DNA of 56,011 bases from Anaeroglomus sp964550565 (GCA_964550565.1 CAZKAI010000010.1:1-56011); one strand, 5' to 3'. Positions 8,314 to 17,203 are shown, counted from the first letter of the stretch. Numbers and translations are program-made. Notes: generated by a model from the sequence alone, not told the origin.

Positions 8314-10818
8314 TTAGCGTTTCGCGGGAATCCGCAGAATCGTCACCGACCACGGCTTGACAGGATACACAAACGACTTGCCCGCGCTGTCAAAGGTCGT
8401 CTCGACCGGAGCAACACGCATCGGCTCATCGAGAGTGTTCTCATCCGTCGGCCCGGTACCGGTCAGCGTAACCACCTTCGCTTTGGTCTTCACCTCACTA
8501 ACGCCTTCAACGGCAATCTCGGCCGGCACAGGCTCAGCGGAGGCGTTGCACAGCTTGACAATCAGATCGCCGCTGGATTCTTCAAAACCCGCATTGGCAA
8601 AGAACGTCCGGCTGACGGGATTGCTCGCCTGAATGTCGTGAATGAGCTGGCCGTCCAGATAACACTGCACACGTTTGCCGGACAGGACAATTTTGACATC
8701 ATACCAGCGTCCCGCCTCAATGCTGCCGGGCTTTTCGGTCAGAATCCGGGCATCGCCGCCTTCGACGGCCTGAATGGCATGTTTGGTATTCATCCAGCCG
8801 CCGCAGTTCCATTGCAGCCAACGCTGGTCGTTATTGCGAAAGACCACCATAAAGCCCTCAGCCCCCGCATTGCGTTTGGCCTTCAGCTCGATAGTGTAAT
8901 CCGCCCAGGTCGTCTCGCCGAGAACCGTCAGCGTATCCTGAGCTCGCGCATCCGGCTGACGATAGACACCGTTTTCGACCACCCATTTGCCAATAACCGA
9001 TTTCCACCCTGCAGCTTCCTTTGAAAAATCGGAGGCATATAGCACTTTATCACCCTGTGTGACGCGGATATCCTTATATTCGGCATCCGCCAGCCAGGTC
9101 CGCAGACCAACCCGGCCCTGCGGGGCATCTTCTTTGATATCCGAAGCAGTCACTTCCGTCTGGACAATCGTCGTGGGTTTATGGTCGGCAAACATTTTCT
9201 GGACATAGTACGAACTGCGGCCCAACACGCGCGAACTGTCAAACCTAATCAGGTTGACCGGCCATTCGCGATCGTTGACGTTTTCAAACAACGGGGCATA
9301 CGAGGCCATCACCACGATATCGCTGTTGCGCTCCATGCCCATCATCCAGGCCGCTTCCGACAATGCCCCCAGCAGGTTGCCTGATCGCACATCACGGTTG
9401 ACAGCATATTCCCCGACATAAATCTTCGGTCCTTTACGGTCGTAGGTATCATAACGGTTTGCATTGCTGAAAAACCAGTTCGGCGCCACATAAAAATGCT
9501 CATCCACAATTTCCATCGGAGCATTGGGAATTGGCTGATCGGCAATGGTGATGATCTGAGGATATTTTTTCTTAATTGCATCATAGAAAACCGCATAATG
9601 CTTGTGATACACCTCGCCGCCGTTTTCATTGCCGATTTCGACATATTTGATTTTGAACGGTTCTGGGTGGCCGTTTTTGGCACGCATCGCACCCCATGGA
9701 TTGGACACTGGCGCCATGGCGTAATCCAGTGCGTCCAAAGTATCCTGCACATAGGTATTAATCAAGTCTTCGGCATCTTTTGCAAATTCAGGATGTCGTC
9801 CCTGGCAGCTCATGCCAACATTCGCCACATACATTGGCGCCGCACCCAGGTCTTCGGCCAATTGCAGAAATTCATGATACCCAAGACCATCGGTGGCACG
9901 ATACCCCCACAGATCCCAGTGTCCCGGCCGCTCGGCGATATCGCCAACAGTCTTCTTCCACTGAATCCGGTTTTCCAGGGTACAGCCTTCGACCACGCAT
10001 CCACCGGGAAACCGCAGAAATGCCGGACGAAGCCCCTGCAGCATACCCACAAGGTCTTCACGCAGGCCACCGGGCCGCTTTTTGTACGTATTTTCCGGAA
10101 ACAGCGATACCATATCCAGCCACATCACACCGGGCCTGGCAAAGCCCATCGCCAGTCGGGATTTGGCATCCGTCATATCGGCTTTGAGAGTACAGGCATA
10201 TCGCTTCCAGTCGCCGCCGACATTCGCCACTTTCGTTTCAGCATAAACCGCACTGCCGTCAGCCTTTTCGAGACGAATCGTCACATCCGCCTTGTGTCCG
10301 CTTTCGCTGCGGGCATAAAAACTCAGATGATAGGTTTCTCCCTTGCGAACCGACATCCCCCAGTAGCCTTCATTGGCCACCCCGGCGAAGCCGCCCACCG
10401 TCTGGACCTCGACCTGCATCGACAGCGGTGTCTTGTCATTCAGCGGATTAGCGTCATCCACCCGAATCGCAACCTTAGCGCCGCCCTGTTCGACTTTGGA
10501 CCAGGCATGCAGGTCGGACTTGACCCACTTGTTGTAACGCCAGCCGTTGTTGGTAATCAGTCCGCCGTTTTCCACACGGGCATTTCCCGGAGGCAAATGC
10601 TCTTCAAATGAGCGGTTCTGCACCATTTCCGCATACAAGCCGCCATCGCCTGCATGATTGATTTCCTCATAAAATATCCCATACAGGTCCGGACTGACCT
10701 GGACCTGTTTTCCATCGGCCTTGATATCCACCCGTACCGCCTGCGCCGCCTGATGCAATCCCATCAGGCCCATCGTACAGGCCGCCACGATCCGCATTTT
10801 AAATGTCATGCATCTCAT
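8314..10818 (-). CDS. Large multidomain GH51 alpha-L-arabinofuranosidase, secreted
   Basis: An 834-residue exported enzyme with an N-terminal signal ('CTMGLMGLHQAAQA'). Residues about 80-240 look like a CBM4/9-type carbohydrate-binding sandwich ('SFEEHLPPGN', 'YHLSFYARSE', 'FARPGVMWLDMVSLFP'). The catalytic barrel has the acid/base Glu398 in 'EIGNENGG' and the nucleophile Glu470 in 'VGEYAV', as in clan GH-A. After the barrel, about residues 570-750 form a second carbohydrate-binding, LamG/DUF1080-like sandwich ('GFMVVFRNNDQRWLQWN', 'GRWYDVKIVLSGKRVQCY'), which interrupts the usual C-terminal GH51 beta domain. The start has AGGGA upstream. It removes alpha-linked arabinofuranose from arabinan or arabinoxylan and is the middle gene of the cluster. 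Confidence 0.92.
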   Translation of the reverse strand: MRCMTFKMRIVAACTMGLMGLHQAAQAVRVDIKADGKQVQVSPDLYGIFYEEINHAGDGGLYAEMVQNRSFEEHLPPGNARVENGGLITNNGWRYNKWVKSDLHAWSKVEQGGAKVAIRVDDANPLNDKTPLSMQVEVQTVGGFAGVANEGYWGMSVRKGETYHLSFYARSESGHKADVTIRLEKADGSAVYAETKVANVGGDWKRYACTLKADMTDAKSRLAMGFARPGVMWLDMVSLFPENTYKKRPGGLREDLVGMLQGLRPAFLRFPGGCVVEGCTLENRIQWKKTVGDIAERPGHWDLWGYRATDGLGYHEFLQLAEDLGAAPMYVANVGMSCQGRHPEFAKDAEDLINTYVQDTLDALDYAMAPVSNPWGAMRAKNGHPEPFKIKYVEIGNENGGEVYHKHYAVFYDAIKKKYPQIITIADQPIPNAPMEIVDEHFYVAPNWFFSNANRYDTYDRKGPKIYVGEYAVNRDVRSGNLLGALSEAAWMMGMERNSDIVVMASYAPLFENVNDREWPVNLIRFDSSRVLGRSSYYVQKMFADHKPTTIVQTEVTASDIKEDAPQGRVGLRTWLADAEYKDIRVTQGDKVLYASDFSKEAAGWKSVIGKWVVENGVYRQPDARAQDTLTVLGETTWADYTIELKAKRNAGAEGFMVVFRNNDQRWLQWNCGGWMNTKHAIQAVEGGDARILTEKPGSIEAGRWYDVKIVLSGKRVQCYLDGQLIHDIQASNPVSRTFFANAGFEESSGDLIVKLCNASAEPVPAEIAVEGVSEVKTKAKVVTLTGTGPTDENTLDEPMRVAPVETTFDSAGKSFVYPVKPWSVTILRIPAKR

Positions 10819-10847
10819 TTTTCTATCCCTGTATTGTATGATGATTA

Positions 10848-12425
10848 TTATTCAATGGTTAATAATACAACGGATTTAGCCGGCAGTGTTGCATTGAGTT
10901 TGCCGTCTTTGAGTTCAAATGCCTTGAATTCCGCCGGCTTGACCGCATCGGGCTTTTCAAAGGTGTTATGTGCATTCATCTTCTCATCCGTCAGCACCCG
11001 ACCGCGAACACTTTTTGCGGTCACACCTTTCAGCTCACAGGTCAGTTCCGCCGGCACTGTCGGATCCAGATTGGCCAGTGTAATATGAATCACACCCGCC
11101 TTGTCTTTGGACGCGGAGACATTCAGCGACGGCAGCTTGTCATTGCCGGACTGATATCCATTACAGGCCAGCTCGCTGACCAGCAGTGCCGCTCCCTGAT
11201 GCACCTTGAACATCTCAAAGACATGATACGTCGGCGTCACCAGCATTTTCTCTTTGTCCGTCAGAATCATCGCCTGCAGCACATTATTAATCTGAGCGAT
11301 ATTGCACATCTTGACTCGGTCGCTGTGGTTATTAAATGTATTCAGATAGATCGCTGCCGACACCGCATCCCGCAGGGTATTCTGTTGATACAAAAACCCC
11401 CCTGTGGTACCCGGCTCCTCATCCCACCAGGTGCCGTACTCATCCACATACAGATCTACACGCCCCCTTGGGTCGTACTGGTCCATAATCTTTTTGTTCC
11501 CGCGGATCAGATCATCAACATGTAACGTATTTTTCATCAGGGCAAACCATTCCCCCTCGTCGAAATTCGTGGCGCTGCCTTTCTTTCCCTGATCCCAGGA
11601 CCCCAGCCCGCGCACATAGTAATGCTGCCCGTAGGCATCCATCCGCGTGCCGATATTTTTCATAATCGATTCGGCCCATTTCATATCTTCGCCGTTCGGC
11701 CCGCAGGCGACTTTGGTAATCCGGCTGCCCGGATAATCCCGGACATAGGTCGCATACCGCTTATACACATCCGAGTAATATTCCGGCGTCATGTTCCCGC
11801 CGCAGCCCCAGTTCTCGTTACCAACGCCGACATACTTGATCTTCCAGGGCTTCTCACGGCCATTGGCACGCCGCAGGTTCGCCATTTCGCTGTCCCCGTC
11901 AAAGGTCATATACTCAATCCAGTCCTGCAGTTCCTCCACCGTGCCGGAGCCGACATTGCCGGCGATATAGGCCTCGCAGCCCAGCATCTCGCACAGGTCC
12001 AGAAACTCATGCGTACCGAAGGCGTTGGTTTCGGTGACCATACCCCAGTGGGTATTGACCATTTTCGGCCGCTTATCCCTCGGCCCGATGCCGTCCCGCC
12101 AGTGATATTCATCCGCAAAACATCCGCCCGGCCACCGCAGCACCGGGATATTCAGCTTTTTCAGCGCCTCCACCACGTCTTTCCGAATCCCACGTACATT
12201 CGGAATCGCCGAATCCTCACCCACCCAGAATCCCTCATACACACAGCGACCCAGATGTTCGGCAAAGTGTCCATAAATCTCAGGTTCAATCGTCGAAGTC
12301 CCTTTGGAGGTATCAATCACAAGAGTATTGACCTTCTCCGGCCCGGAATGAATTGTTGTCCCGGCTACTCCCAGCCCGGTTACCGTGATTATGCTTACCA
12401 ATACCGCCCATCGTACCATCTTCAT
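10848..12425 (-). CDS. GH51 alpha-L-arabinofuranosidase, secreted
   Basis: A 525-residue GH51 of standard architecture with a signal peptide ('WAVLVSIITVTGLGVAG') that single-domain intracellular GH51 enzymes lack. The acid/base is Glu204 in 'GVGNENWG' and the nucleophile is Glu329 in 'VDEYGTW'. 'LRWPGGCFADEYHWRDGIGP' is the conserved substrate-binding loop. The C-terminal domain is the usual beta sandwich. The ATG at 12425 has AAGGAG 8 nt upstream. It is the first gene of the three-gene arabinan operon (30 nt to the next gene) and sits behind a promoter at 12575-12602. No transporter or regulator is present in the cluster, unlike most arabinan loci. Confidence 0.95.
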   Translation of the reverse strand: MKMVRWAVLVSIITVTGLGVAGTTIHSGPEKVNTLVIDTSKGTSTIEPEIYGHFAEHLGRCVYEGFWVGEDSAIPNVRGIRKDVVEALKKLNIPVLRWPGGCFADEYHWRDGIGPRDKRPKMVNTHWGMVTETNAFGTHEFLDLCEMLGCEAYIAGNVGSGTVEELQDWIEYMTFDGDSEMANLRRANGREKPWKIKYVGVGNENWGCGGNMTPEYYSDVYKRYATYVRDYPGSRITKVACGPNGEDMKWAESIMKNIGTRMDAYGQHYYVRGLGSWDQGKKGSATNFDEGEWFALMKNTLHVDDLIRGNKKIMDQYDPRGRVDLYVDEYGTWWDEEPGTTGGFLYQQNTLRDAVSAAIYLNTFNNHSDRVKMCNIAQINNVLQAMILTDKEKMLVTPTYHVFEMFKVHQGAALLVSELACNGYQSGNDKLPSLNVSASKDKAGVIHITLANLDPTVPAELTCELKGVTAKSVRGRVLTDEKMNAHNTFEKPDAVKPAEFKAFELKDGKLNATLPAKSVVLLTIE

Positions 12426-12515
12426 AACGTGTTCTCCTTGTTTTTGATGTTTATATGTCCTGTATTTTGCTGTGAATTTTGGGTGCGACTTGCCTGTTTG
12501 ACCGCGAGAAAATGT

Positions 12516-12537
12516 CTATGCCATGAAAACCTCCGTT
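12516..12537 (-). promoter_or_regulatory. Start-stop mini-ORF with strong Shine-Dalgarno in the arabinan leader
   Basis: In the 5' leader, minus strand, ACGGAGG is followed 5 nt later by ATG GCA TAG (12524-12516), a two-codon ORF 91 nt before the GH51 start. The Shine-Dalgarno is as good as that of the real gene, so ribosomes may load here and terminate at once. It could act as a leader element or standby site, or be chance. Confidence 0.35.
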
Positions 12538-12574
12538 TGACCTTGCCGAATTTTTTACCATTCGTATTTACGAT

Positions 12575-12602
12575 ATAGTACAGTATAGTACAGTAAAAGC
12601 AA
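12575..12602 (-). promoter_or_regulatory. Promoter of the arabinan operon overlapping a 10-bp tandem repeat
   Basis: On the minus strand: -35 TTGCTT (12597-12602), a 16-bp spacer, and -10 TACTAT (12575-12580). On the plus strand the same region carries two tandem copies of TATAGTACAG (12574-12583 and 12584-12593), which could be a regulator site. The leader to the first GH51 ATG is about 145 nt. Confidence 0.5.
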
Positions 12603-12630
12603 AAATTTTTTCCCGCTGCTGTGCGGAAAA
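12603..12630 (-). terminator. Probable terminator after the lone ABC ATPase
   Basis: Directly after the ABC ATPase stop, TTTTCCGC pairs with GCGGGAAAA around a short loop and leads into AAATTTTT. The stem is short (GC core of 4 bp) and it adjoins the arabinan promoter, so it may separate the two units. Weak evidence. Confidence 0.4.
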
Positions 12631-13428
12631 TCAGACTATCAGATGCCGCCGGTACATATTTTGTTTCACTTCACATGGAAAATCAAATAATTCCGTCATA
12701 TTTTTCGAATTTAAAACCTCATCGGCAGTCCCGGATTGCATAATTCGACCCTCTTTGAGCAGCAAAACCCCAGTCGTCCAGGGGCCGATTTCCTCGATAT
12801 GATGAGTGACCATAATCATCGACGGTGCCTGCGCCATCCCTGCAAAATGCTCCAAATCCTTCAAAAAACGCACTCTTGCCGCCGGGTCCAAGCCCGCACA
12901 GGGTTCATCCAAAATCAGCACCCTCGGCCGGTTGACCAGTGCCCGGGCAATCAACACCTTCTGCTGCTCACCCTGTGAAAGTGTTCCAAATCGTTGTTGC
13001 GCAATCACTTGTGCTTTCAGCATCGCCAGTGCCTCCATGGCCCGCTCATATTCAGCCGAGGTAAATGTCCGAAACAGCCCCAGCGATGCCTCAATCCCCG
13101 ACGCCGTAATATCCAGAGCCTTATCTTCAGCCGGCAGTCGCTGTTCAATTGACGAACTGACCCACCCGACCAGCTTTCGCAGCTCCCGAATATTGGTCTG
13201 GCCGAACCGCTGGCCCAAAACCGTCACCTGCCCAAACGTCGGCCACTCATAGCCGGTAATGATCTTCAGCAGCGTCGTCTTGCCCGAGCCATTGGCCCCC
13301 ATAATCGCCCAATGTTCCCCCGGCGCAATCCGCCAGTCAATTCCCGACAGAATCGTCTTATCCTGCCGGATAAAATGGACATTGGATAGCTCAATAACCG
13401 CTGGAGATTCTCGGGATTGCGACCTCAT
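12631..13428 (-). CDS. Stand-alone ABC transporter ATP-binding protein (ModF/YlmA-like)
   Basis: About 265 residues from the ATG at 13428; a TTG at 13455, inside the purC stop region, would add nine. It has a complete nucleotide-binding domain: Walker A 'GANGSGKTT', the Q-loop region, signature 'LSQGEQQKVLIARAL', Walker B 'VLILDEPCAGLD' and the switch His in 'MVTHHIEEI'. The layout resembles ATPases of the ModF/YlmA type, which are encoded without permeases. No membrane partner is adjacent: purC is 17 nt upstream and the arabinan operon lies downstream. It probably shares the purC transcript. The transported substrate, if any, is unknown. Confidence 0.88.
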   Translation of the reverse strand: MRSQSRESPAVIELSNVHFIRQDKTILSGIDWRIAPGEHWAIMGANGSGKTTLLKIITGYEWPTFGQVTVLGQRFGQTNIRELRKLVGWVSSSIEQRLPAEDKALDITASGIEASLGLFRTFTSAEYERAMEALAMLKAQVIAQQRFGTLSQGEQQKVLIARALVNRPRVLILDEPCAGLDPAARVRFLKDLEHFAGMAQAPSMIMVTHHIEEIGPWTTGVLLLKEGRIMQSGTADEVLNSKNMTELFDFPCEVKQNMYRRHLIV

Positions 13429-13444
13429 ATCAGCATTCCGGGCC

Positions 13445-14338
13445 TTAAACTGCAAACTTCTTGCCCGTCAGCTTCTCATAAGCCTCGATATACTTGGCCT
13501 GGGTCTTGGCAACAATATCAGCAGGCAGCTCTACTCCCGGACCGGACTTGTTAAACTTGATATCTTCCAGATAATTCCGGACAAACTGCTTATCAAAACT
13601 TTCCTGGTCCCGCCCCGGCTGATATTTATCCGCAGGCCAGAATCGCGATGAATCCGGGGTCAATACCTCATCAATCAGGATAATCCGTCCGTCAATCTCA
13701 CCCCATTCAAATTTCGTATCCGCCAGAATAATCCCTCGCGACTCTGCGTATTCACTGGCCTTTTTAAAGACCTCAATGCTCTTATCGCGGACATACTCGG
13801 CCTTTTGTTGTCCTAAAGTCTTGACTGCTTCCTCAAAGCTGATATTTTCGTCGTGCTGCCCCTGCTCGGCCTTGGTCGAGGGCGTAAAAATCGGCTCCGG
13901 CAGTTTATCGCACTGCCGCAGTCCCGCCGGCAGCTTAATCCCGCAGACCGTCCCCTGCTTCTGATATTCCTTCCAGCCTGAACCGGTGATATACCCGCGC
14001 ACGATGCACTCCACCGGCAGCACCCGCGTCTTTTTGACCAGCATGGACCGCCCGACCAACTGCTCGGCATAATTACAGAACGGTGTCGGATATTGCTTCG
14101 GGTCATCCGACAGCAGGTGGTTTTCTACCACGCCGGCCAAAAACCCAAACCAGAACTTCGATATCTGCGTCAGCACCTGCCCTTTGTGCGGAATACCCGT
14201 CTTCATGATCACGTCAAAGGCGCTAATCCGGTCGGATGCCGCCAGCAGCATCTTGTCGCCCAGATCATACACATCCCGTACTTTGCCCCGCCGGACGTTC
14301 GTGTTCGGTATCTGCGTCTGTAATATCACATTGGCCAT
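13445..14338 (-). CDS. purC: Phosphoribosylaminoimidazole-succinocarboxamide synthase
   Basis: SAICAR synthase, the purine-synthesis enzyme that joins CAIR and aspartate using ATP. About 297 residues, the longer form of the family. Hallmarks are 'RRGKVRDVYDLGDKMLLAASDRISAFD' at the N-terminus, 'PVECIVRGYITGSGWKEY', 'EPIFTPSTKAEQGQHDENI' and 'LIDEVLTPDSSRFWP' with the substrate-binding aspartate. I take the second ATG (14338) because GGAG is 7 nt before it and only 1 nt before the ATG at 14344. It has its own promoter, and the ABC ATPase follows on the same strand. Cytoplasmic. Confidence 0.97.
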   Translation of the reverse strand: MANVILQTQIPNTNVRRGKVRDVYDLGDKMLLAASDRISAFDVIMKTGIPHKGQVLTQISKFWFGFLAGVVENHLLSDDPKQYPTPFCNYAEQLVGRSMLVKKTRVLPVECIVRGYITGSGWKEYQKQGTVCGIKLPAGLRQCDKLPEPIFTPSTKAEQGQHDENISFEEAVKTLGQQKAEYVRDKSIEVFKKASEYAESRGIILADTKFEWGEIDGRIILIDEVLTPDSSRFWPADKYQPGRDQESFDKQFVRNYLEDIKFNKSGPGVELPADIVAKTQAKYIEAYEKLTGKKFAV

Positions 14339-14397
14339 AATCATTCTCCAATATTTTGCCTATTTACACCCGGCCCAGCCGCCCAGACCGTCCCCAT

Positions 14398-14426
14398 ACT
14401 ATACTCACCCATGAACCATTTGTCTA
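14398..14426 (-). promoter_or_regulatory. purC promoter
   Basis: On the minus strand: -35 TAGACA (14421-14426), a 17-bp spacer, -10 TATAGT (14398-14403), about 55 nt before the purC start. One mismatch in each hexamer against TTGACA/TATAAT. Confidence 0.65.
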
Positions 14427-14513
14427 TTGCCTACCCAAAAAGCCTATACCTGACAGACAACATTCGTCTCAGTACAAATGGTTATATCAACAAAACTGCT
14501 TTCAGGAACACAA

Positions 14514-14541
14514 ACAAAAAGGCGGGTTTAAGGCCCGCCTT
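14514..14541 (-). terminator. Rho-independent terminator of the SYLF lipoprotein gene
   Basis: On the minus strand: GGCGGG, 7-nt loop, CCCGCC, then TTTTTG. A perfect 6-bp GC stem with a U-tract, 35 nt after the stop of the upstream gene. Confidence 0.9.
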
Positions 14542-14575
14542 GTGAATGGTTTAGAAATAATCCTTTGCGTTGCGT

Positions 14576-15115
14576 CTATTTCGGCAGGAATTTGAATTTC
14601 TGTCCGCCGATGGAGGCATCAATCATCAGGCCTTTGTCGGCAATGATAAAAATTGCCATGCCGTCACGGTAGTCGGCCTTGGCTGCCGCACCCGCATCCA
14701 ATGCGACCGCTGTCGCCTGTGCAGAGAAGGTAAACTCGCCCGTCATGAAAACTTCCATATCGGCATTGGTCCGAAAGAAGATAATCTCCCGGAAGCTCTC
14801 GCCGCCCAGCGAAGCCCCAATTGTTGCCTGACTGAGGCTGGTATAACCGACAAGCTCGCCTTTTTTATAGACTTCACCCTGCCCCCAGGCCCCGCCGATA
14901 ATAAACGCTCCTTTGCCGACTTTGGGCAGGACCGCATACCCTTCTGAATCGCGGAAAAATCGTTCGATATCTGGATCTTTGGCTTTGAACTCAGCAATAG
15001 CTTGCTTGACTTCAGCATTTAAAACCGCTTTGCCTTCATCGCGTTCCGGGGCGGTGGCACAGCCGGTTGTCCATGCGATTGCGGCAAAAACCAGACAATA
15101 CATAGCTTTTTTCAT
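14576..15115 (-). CDS. SYLF/Ysc84-domain lipoprotein
   Basis: 179 residues from the ATG at 15115, which has AAAGGA 6 nt upstream and a lipoprotein signal ('FAAIAWTTGCAT', lipobox Cys19). The longer in-frame start at 15202 would run through the promoter and is rejected. The rest is a SYLF (Ysc84) domain: 'SEGYAVLPKVGKGAFIIGGAWGQGEVY', 'SLSQATIGASLGGESFREIIFF', 'AVALDAGAAAKADYRDGMAIFIIADKGLMIDASIGGQKF'. SYLF domains bind phosphoinositides in eukaryotes; in bacteria these are outer-membrane-associated lipoproteins of unclear role. Monocistronic, with its own promoter and terminator. Confidence 0.92.
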   Translation of the reverse strand: MKKAMYCLVFAAIAWTTGCATAPERDEGKAVLNAEVKQAIAEFKAKDPDIERFFRDSEGYAVLPKVGKGAFIIGGAWGQGEVYKKGELVGYTSLSQATIGASLGGESFREIIFFRTNADMEVFMTGEFTFSAQATAVALDAGAAAKADYRDGMAIFIIADKGLMIDASIGGQKFKFLPK

Positions 15116-15173
15116 AGCGATTCCTTTCTGTTGACTTTTTTCCTGTTTGTAACTGGGTGTATTTCTGGTTATC

Positions 15174-15202
15174 ATAGTAGGGAAAGAAACCGCGACTTTC
15201 AA
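15174..15202 (-). promoter_or_regulatory. Promoter of the SYLF lipoprotein gene
   Basis: On the minus strand: -35 TTGAAA (15197-15202), a 17-bp spacer, -10 TACTAT (15174-15179), about 59 nt before the ATG. Confidence 0.55.
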
Positions 15203-15257
15203 GTATTTTATACCAGTACGTTACAGGTCAATAAAACCAGAGTTGAAAGGGGCAGTT

Positions 15258-15839
15258 ATGAAAACAATGAATAAAGTGTTGTTTTTGTCGATTTTCTGCA
15301 TTGTCGGATGTGTGCCGAGCCTGCATGAACTTTATACCAGGGAGACGGTGGTTTATGATGCCACCCTGCTGGGGGACTGGGAAGGAGAAGATACGGTATG
15401 GCAGTTTACCGGCGATCCGAACGAGAAACGCTATACCATCGTGATTACCGAAGAAGACAAAGATCACGGCAAGCTGGAAAATCGTTTCGAGGGCCGGCTG
15501 GTGGAATTGTCGGATGTGCGATATCTGGATTTGTTCCCGCACAGTGATGTTAAACTGAATGTGGGGAGCGTGTACGCCGGGCATCTGCTCCGCGCCCACA
15601 CCTTCTGGCGAGTCGAGGTCCGCGAAGGCAAATTGCTGATAGCCGCATTAAATCCGGACTTTCTCGAAAAGCTGCTCGAAAAAGACCCGACGATTGTCAA
15701 GCATGAAAAAACACAGGATACGCTGGTACTGACCGCCTCGCCGCGGGAACTGCAGGGCTTTATCCGCAAATACAATGCTGAAGAAGGCTTTTTTGGCGAG
15801 CCGATGGAAATGGAACCAAAGATTATCATTAAAAAATAA
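15258..15839 (+). CDS. Hypothetical lipoprotein upstream of bioA
   Basis: 193 residues from the ATG at 15258, with AAAGGGG 5 nt upstream; a TTG at 15243 would add five residues. A short lipoprotein signal ends at 'FCIVGCVPSL'. The mature part holds a lipocalin-like beta pattern ('LLGDWEGEDTVWQFTGDPNEKRYTIVITEEDK', 'GRLVELSDVRYLDLFP', 'HTFWRVEVREGKLLIAALNPDFLEKLL', 'DTLVLTASPRELQGFIRKY'), a layout seen in many small secreted 'DUF' lipoproteins. The stop overlaps the bioA ATG by one base (TAATG), so the two are translationally linked although no link to biotin is evident. Confidence 0.8.
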   Translation: MKTMNKVLFLSIFCIVGCVPSLHELYTRETVVYDATLLGDWEGEDTVWQFTGDPNEKRYTIVITEEDKDHGKLENRFEGRLVELSDVRYLDLFPHSDVKLNVGSVYAGHLLRAHTFWRVEVREGKLLIAALNPDFLEKLLEKDPTIVKHEKTQDTLVLTASPRELQGFIRKYNAEEGFFGEPMEMEPKIIIKK

Positions 15840-17203
15840 TGCATAAAACAACACAACGACTAATTGAGCTGGACAAGAAGTACCTTTGGCATCCCTTTAC
15901 CCAGATGGCCGACTGGCTTGCGGGTGAGCCGGTGATTATCGAACGGGGCGAAGGGTATTATCTGATGGACACTGAAGACCGACGCTATATCGATGGCGTC
16001 AGCAGCCTGTGGTGCAACGTGCATGGCCACAGCGTGCGGATTATCGATGAGGCCATTCGTCGTCAACTGGACGAGATTGCCCACAGCACCCTGCTGGGTC
16101 TGGGACAAAGTCGCTCAATTGAACTGGCCGAACGGCTGATCCGGATCGCCCCGCCGGGTCTGGCCAAAGTGTTCTATTCCGACAGCGGCGCCACGTCGGT
16201 GGAAATTGCCCTCAAGATGGCTTACCAATACTGGCACAACCGGGGTGATAAGCTGCGCACACGGTTCATCGCCCTGCGGGAGTCGTATCATGGCGACACC
16301 GTCGGCTCGGTCAGTGTCGGCGGGATGGAGTTGTTTCATGGAATTTACAAGCCGCTGCTGTTTGAGACGCTGTTTGCTCCAACGCCGCATCCCTACCGGT
16401 TTAACGGCACGCCGCAGCAATGTGCCCAGCACAGTCTCGATGCCATGGAGAGCCTGCTCAAAGACAACGCCGGAACGATTGCCGGGATCATCCTGGAACC
16501 CAAGGTGCAGGGTGCGGCGGGGATGATTGTCCATCCGGCCGGTTTTCTGAAGGGTGTCGAGACGCTGGCCCGCGAATATGATGTGCTGCTGATTGTCGAT
16601 GAAGTTGCGACGGGATTTGGTCGGACGGGCAGGATGTTTGCCTGCGAACACGAAGACGTCCGGCCGGACCTGATGTGCGTAGCCAAGGGCATCTCCGGCG
16701 GGTATCTGCCGCTGGCGGCGACGCTGACGACGCAGACGATTTTCGATGCATTCCTCGGCCGGGTGGATGAGTTTAAGACCTTCTATCACGGCCACACCTA
16801 TACCGGCAATGCCCTGGCTTGTGCAGCGGGGCTGGCAAGCCTGGATTTGTTCGAGAAAAACCATGTGCTTAAAAAAATGTCTGAAAAGACGGACCTGATT
16901 GTTGTGGCTCTCGAAGATATCCGAACCCTGCCGTTTGTCGGGGATGTGCGGCAATGCGGCATGATGGTCGGCATCGAACTGGTCAAAAATAAGACCACCA
17001 AAGAATCGTTTGAATATAAACACACCGTCGGAGCTAAGCTCTGCGCGGCGATGCAGCCCAAGGGGGTGCTACTGCGGCCGCTGGGGGATGTCATTGTGCT
17101 GATGCCCGCCCCGGCTATGGACCGAATGACATTGACCAAGCTGCTGGCAGTGGTCTGCGATAGCATCCAGAACGACCTGCCGGGAATTATCAAAGGGCTA
17201 TAA
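15839..17203 (+). CDS. bioA: Adenosylmethionine-8-amino-7-oxononanoate aminotransferase
   Basis: DAPA synthase, a PLP-dependent class-III aminotransferase that converts KAPA to DAPA in biotin synthesis. 454 residues. Conserved parts are 'KYLWHPFTQM' at the start (typical of BioA), 'YFYSDSGATSVEIALKMA'-type PLP phosphate loop, 'RESYHGDT', 'LLIVDEVATGFGRTG' with the PLP-ring aspartate, and the Schiff-base lysine in 'CVAKGISGGYLPLAATL'. The C-terminal 'GVLLRPLGDVIVLMPA' is also typical. It is followed directly by bioD with no gap. bioF and bioB are not in the window. Confidence 0.97.
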   Translation: MHKTTQRLIELDKKYLWHPFTQMADWLAGEPVIIERGEGYYLMDTEDRRYIDGVSSLWCNVHGHSVRIIDEAIRRQLDEIAHSTLLGLGQSRSIELAERLIRIAPPGLAKVFYSDSGATSVEIALKMAYQYWHNRGDKLRTRFIALRESYHGDTVGSVSVGGMELFHGIYKPLLFETLFAPTPHPYRFNGTPQQCAQHSLDAMESLLKDNAGTIAGIILEPKVQGAAGMIVHPAGFLKGVETLAREYDVLLIVDEVATGFGRTGRMFACEHEDVRPDLMCVAKGISGGYLPLAATLTTQTIFDAFLGRVDEFKTFYHGHTYTGNALACAAGLASLDLFEKNHVLKKMSEKTDLIVVALEDIRTLPFVGDVRQCGMMVGIELVKNKTTKESFEYKHTVGAKLCAAMQPKGVLLRPLGDVIVLMPAPAMDRMTLTKLLAVVCDSIQNDLPGIIKGL

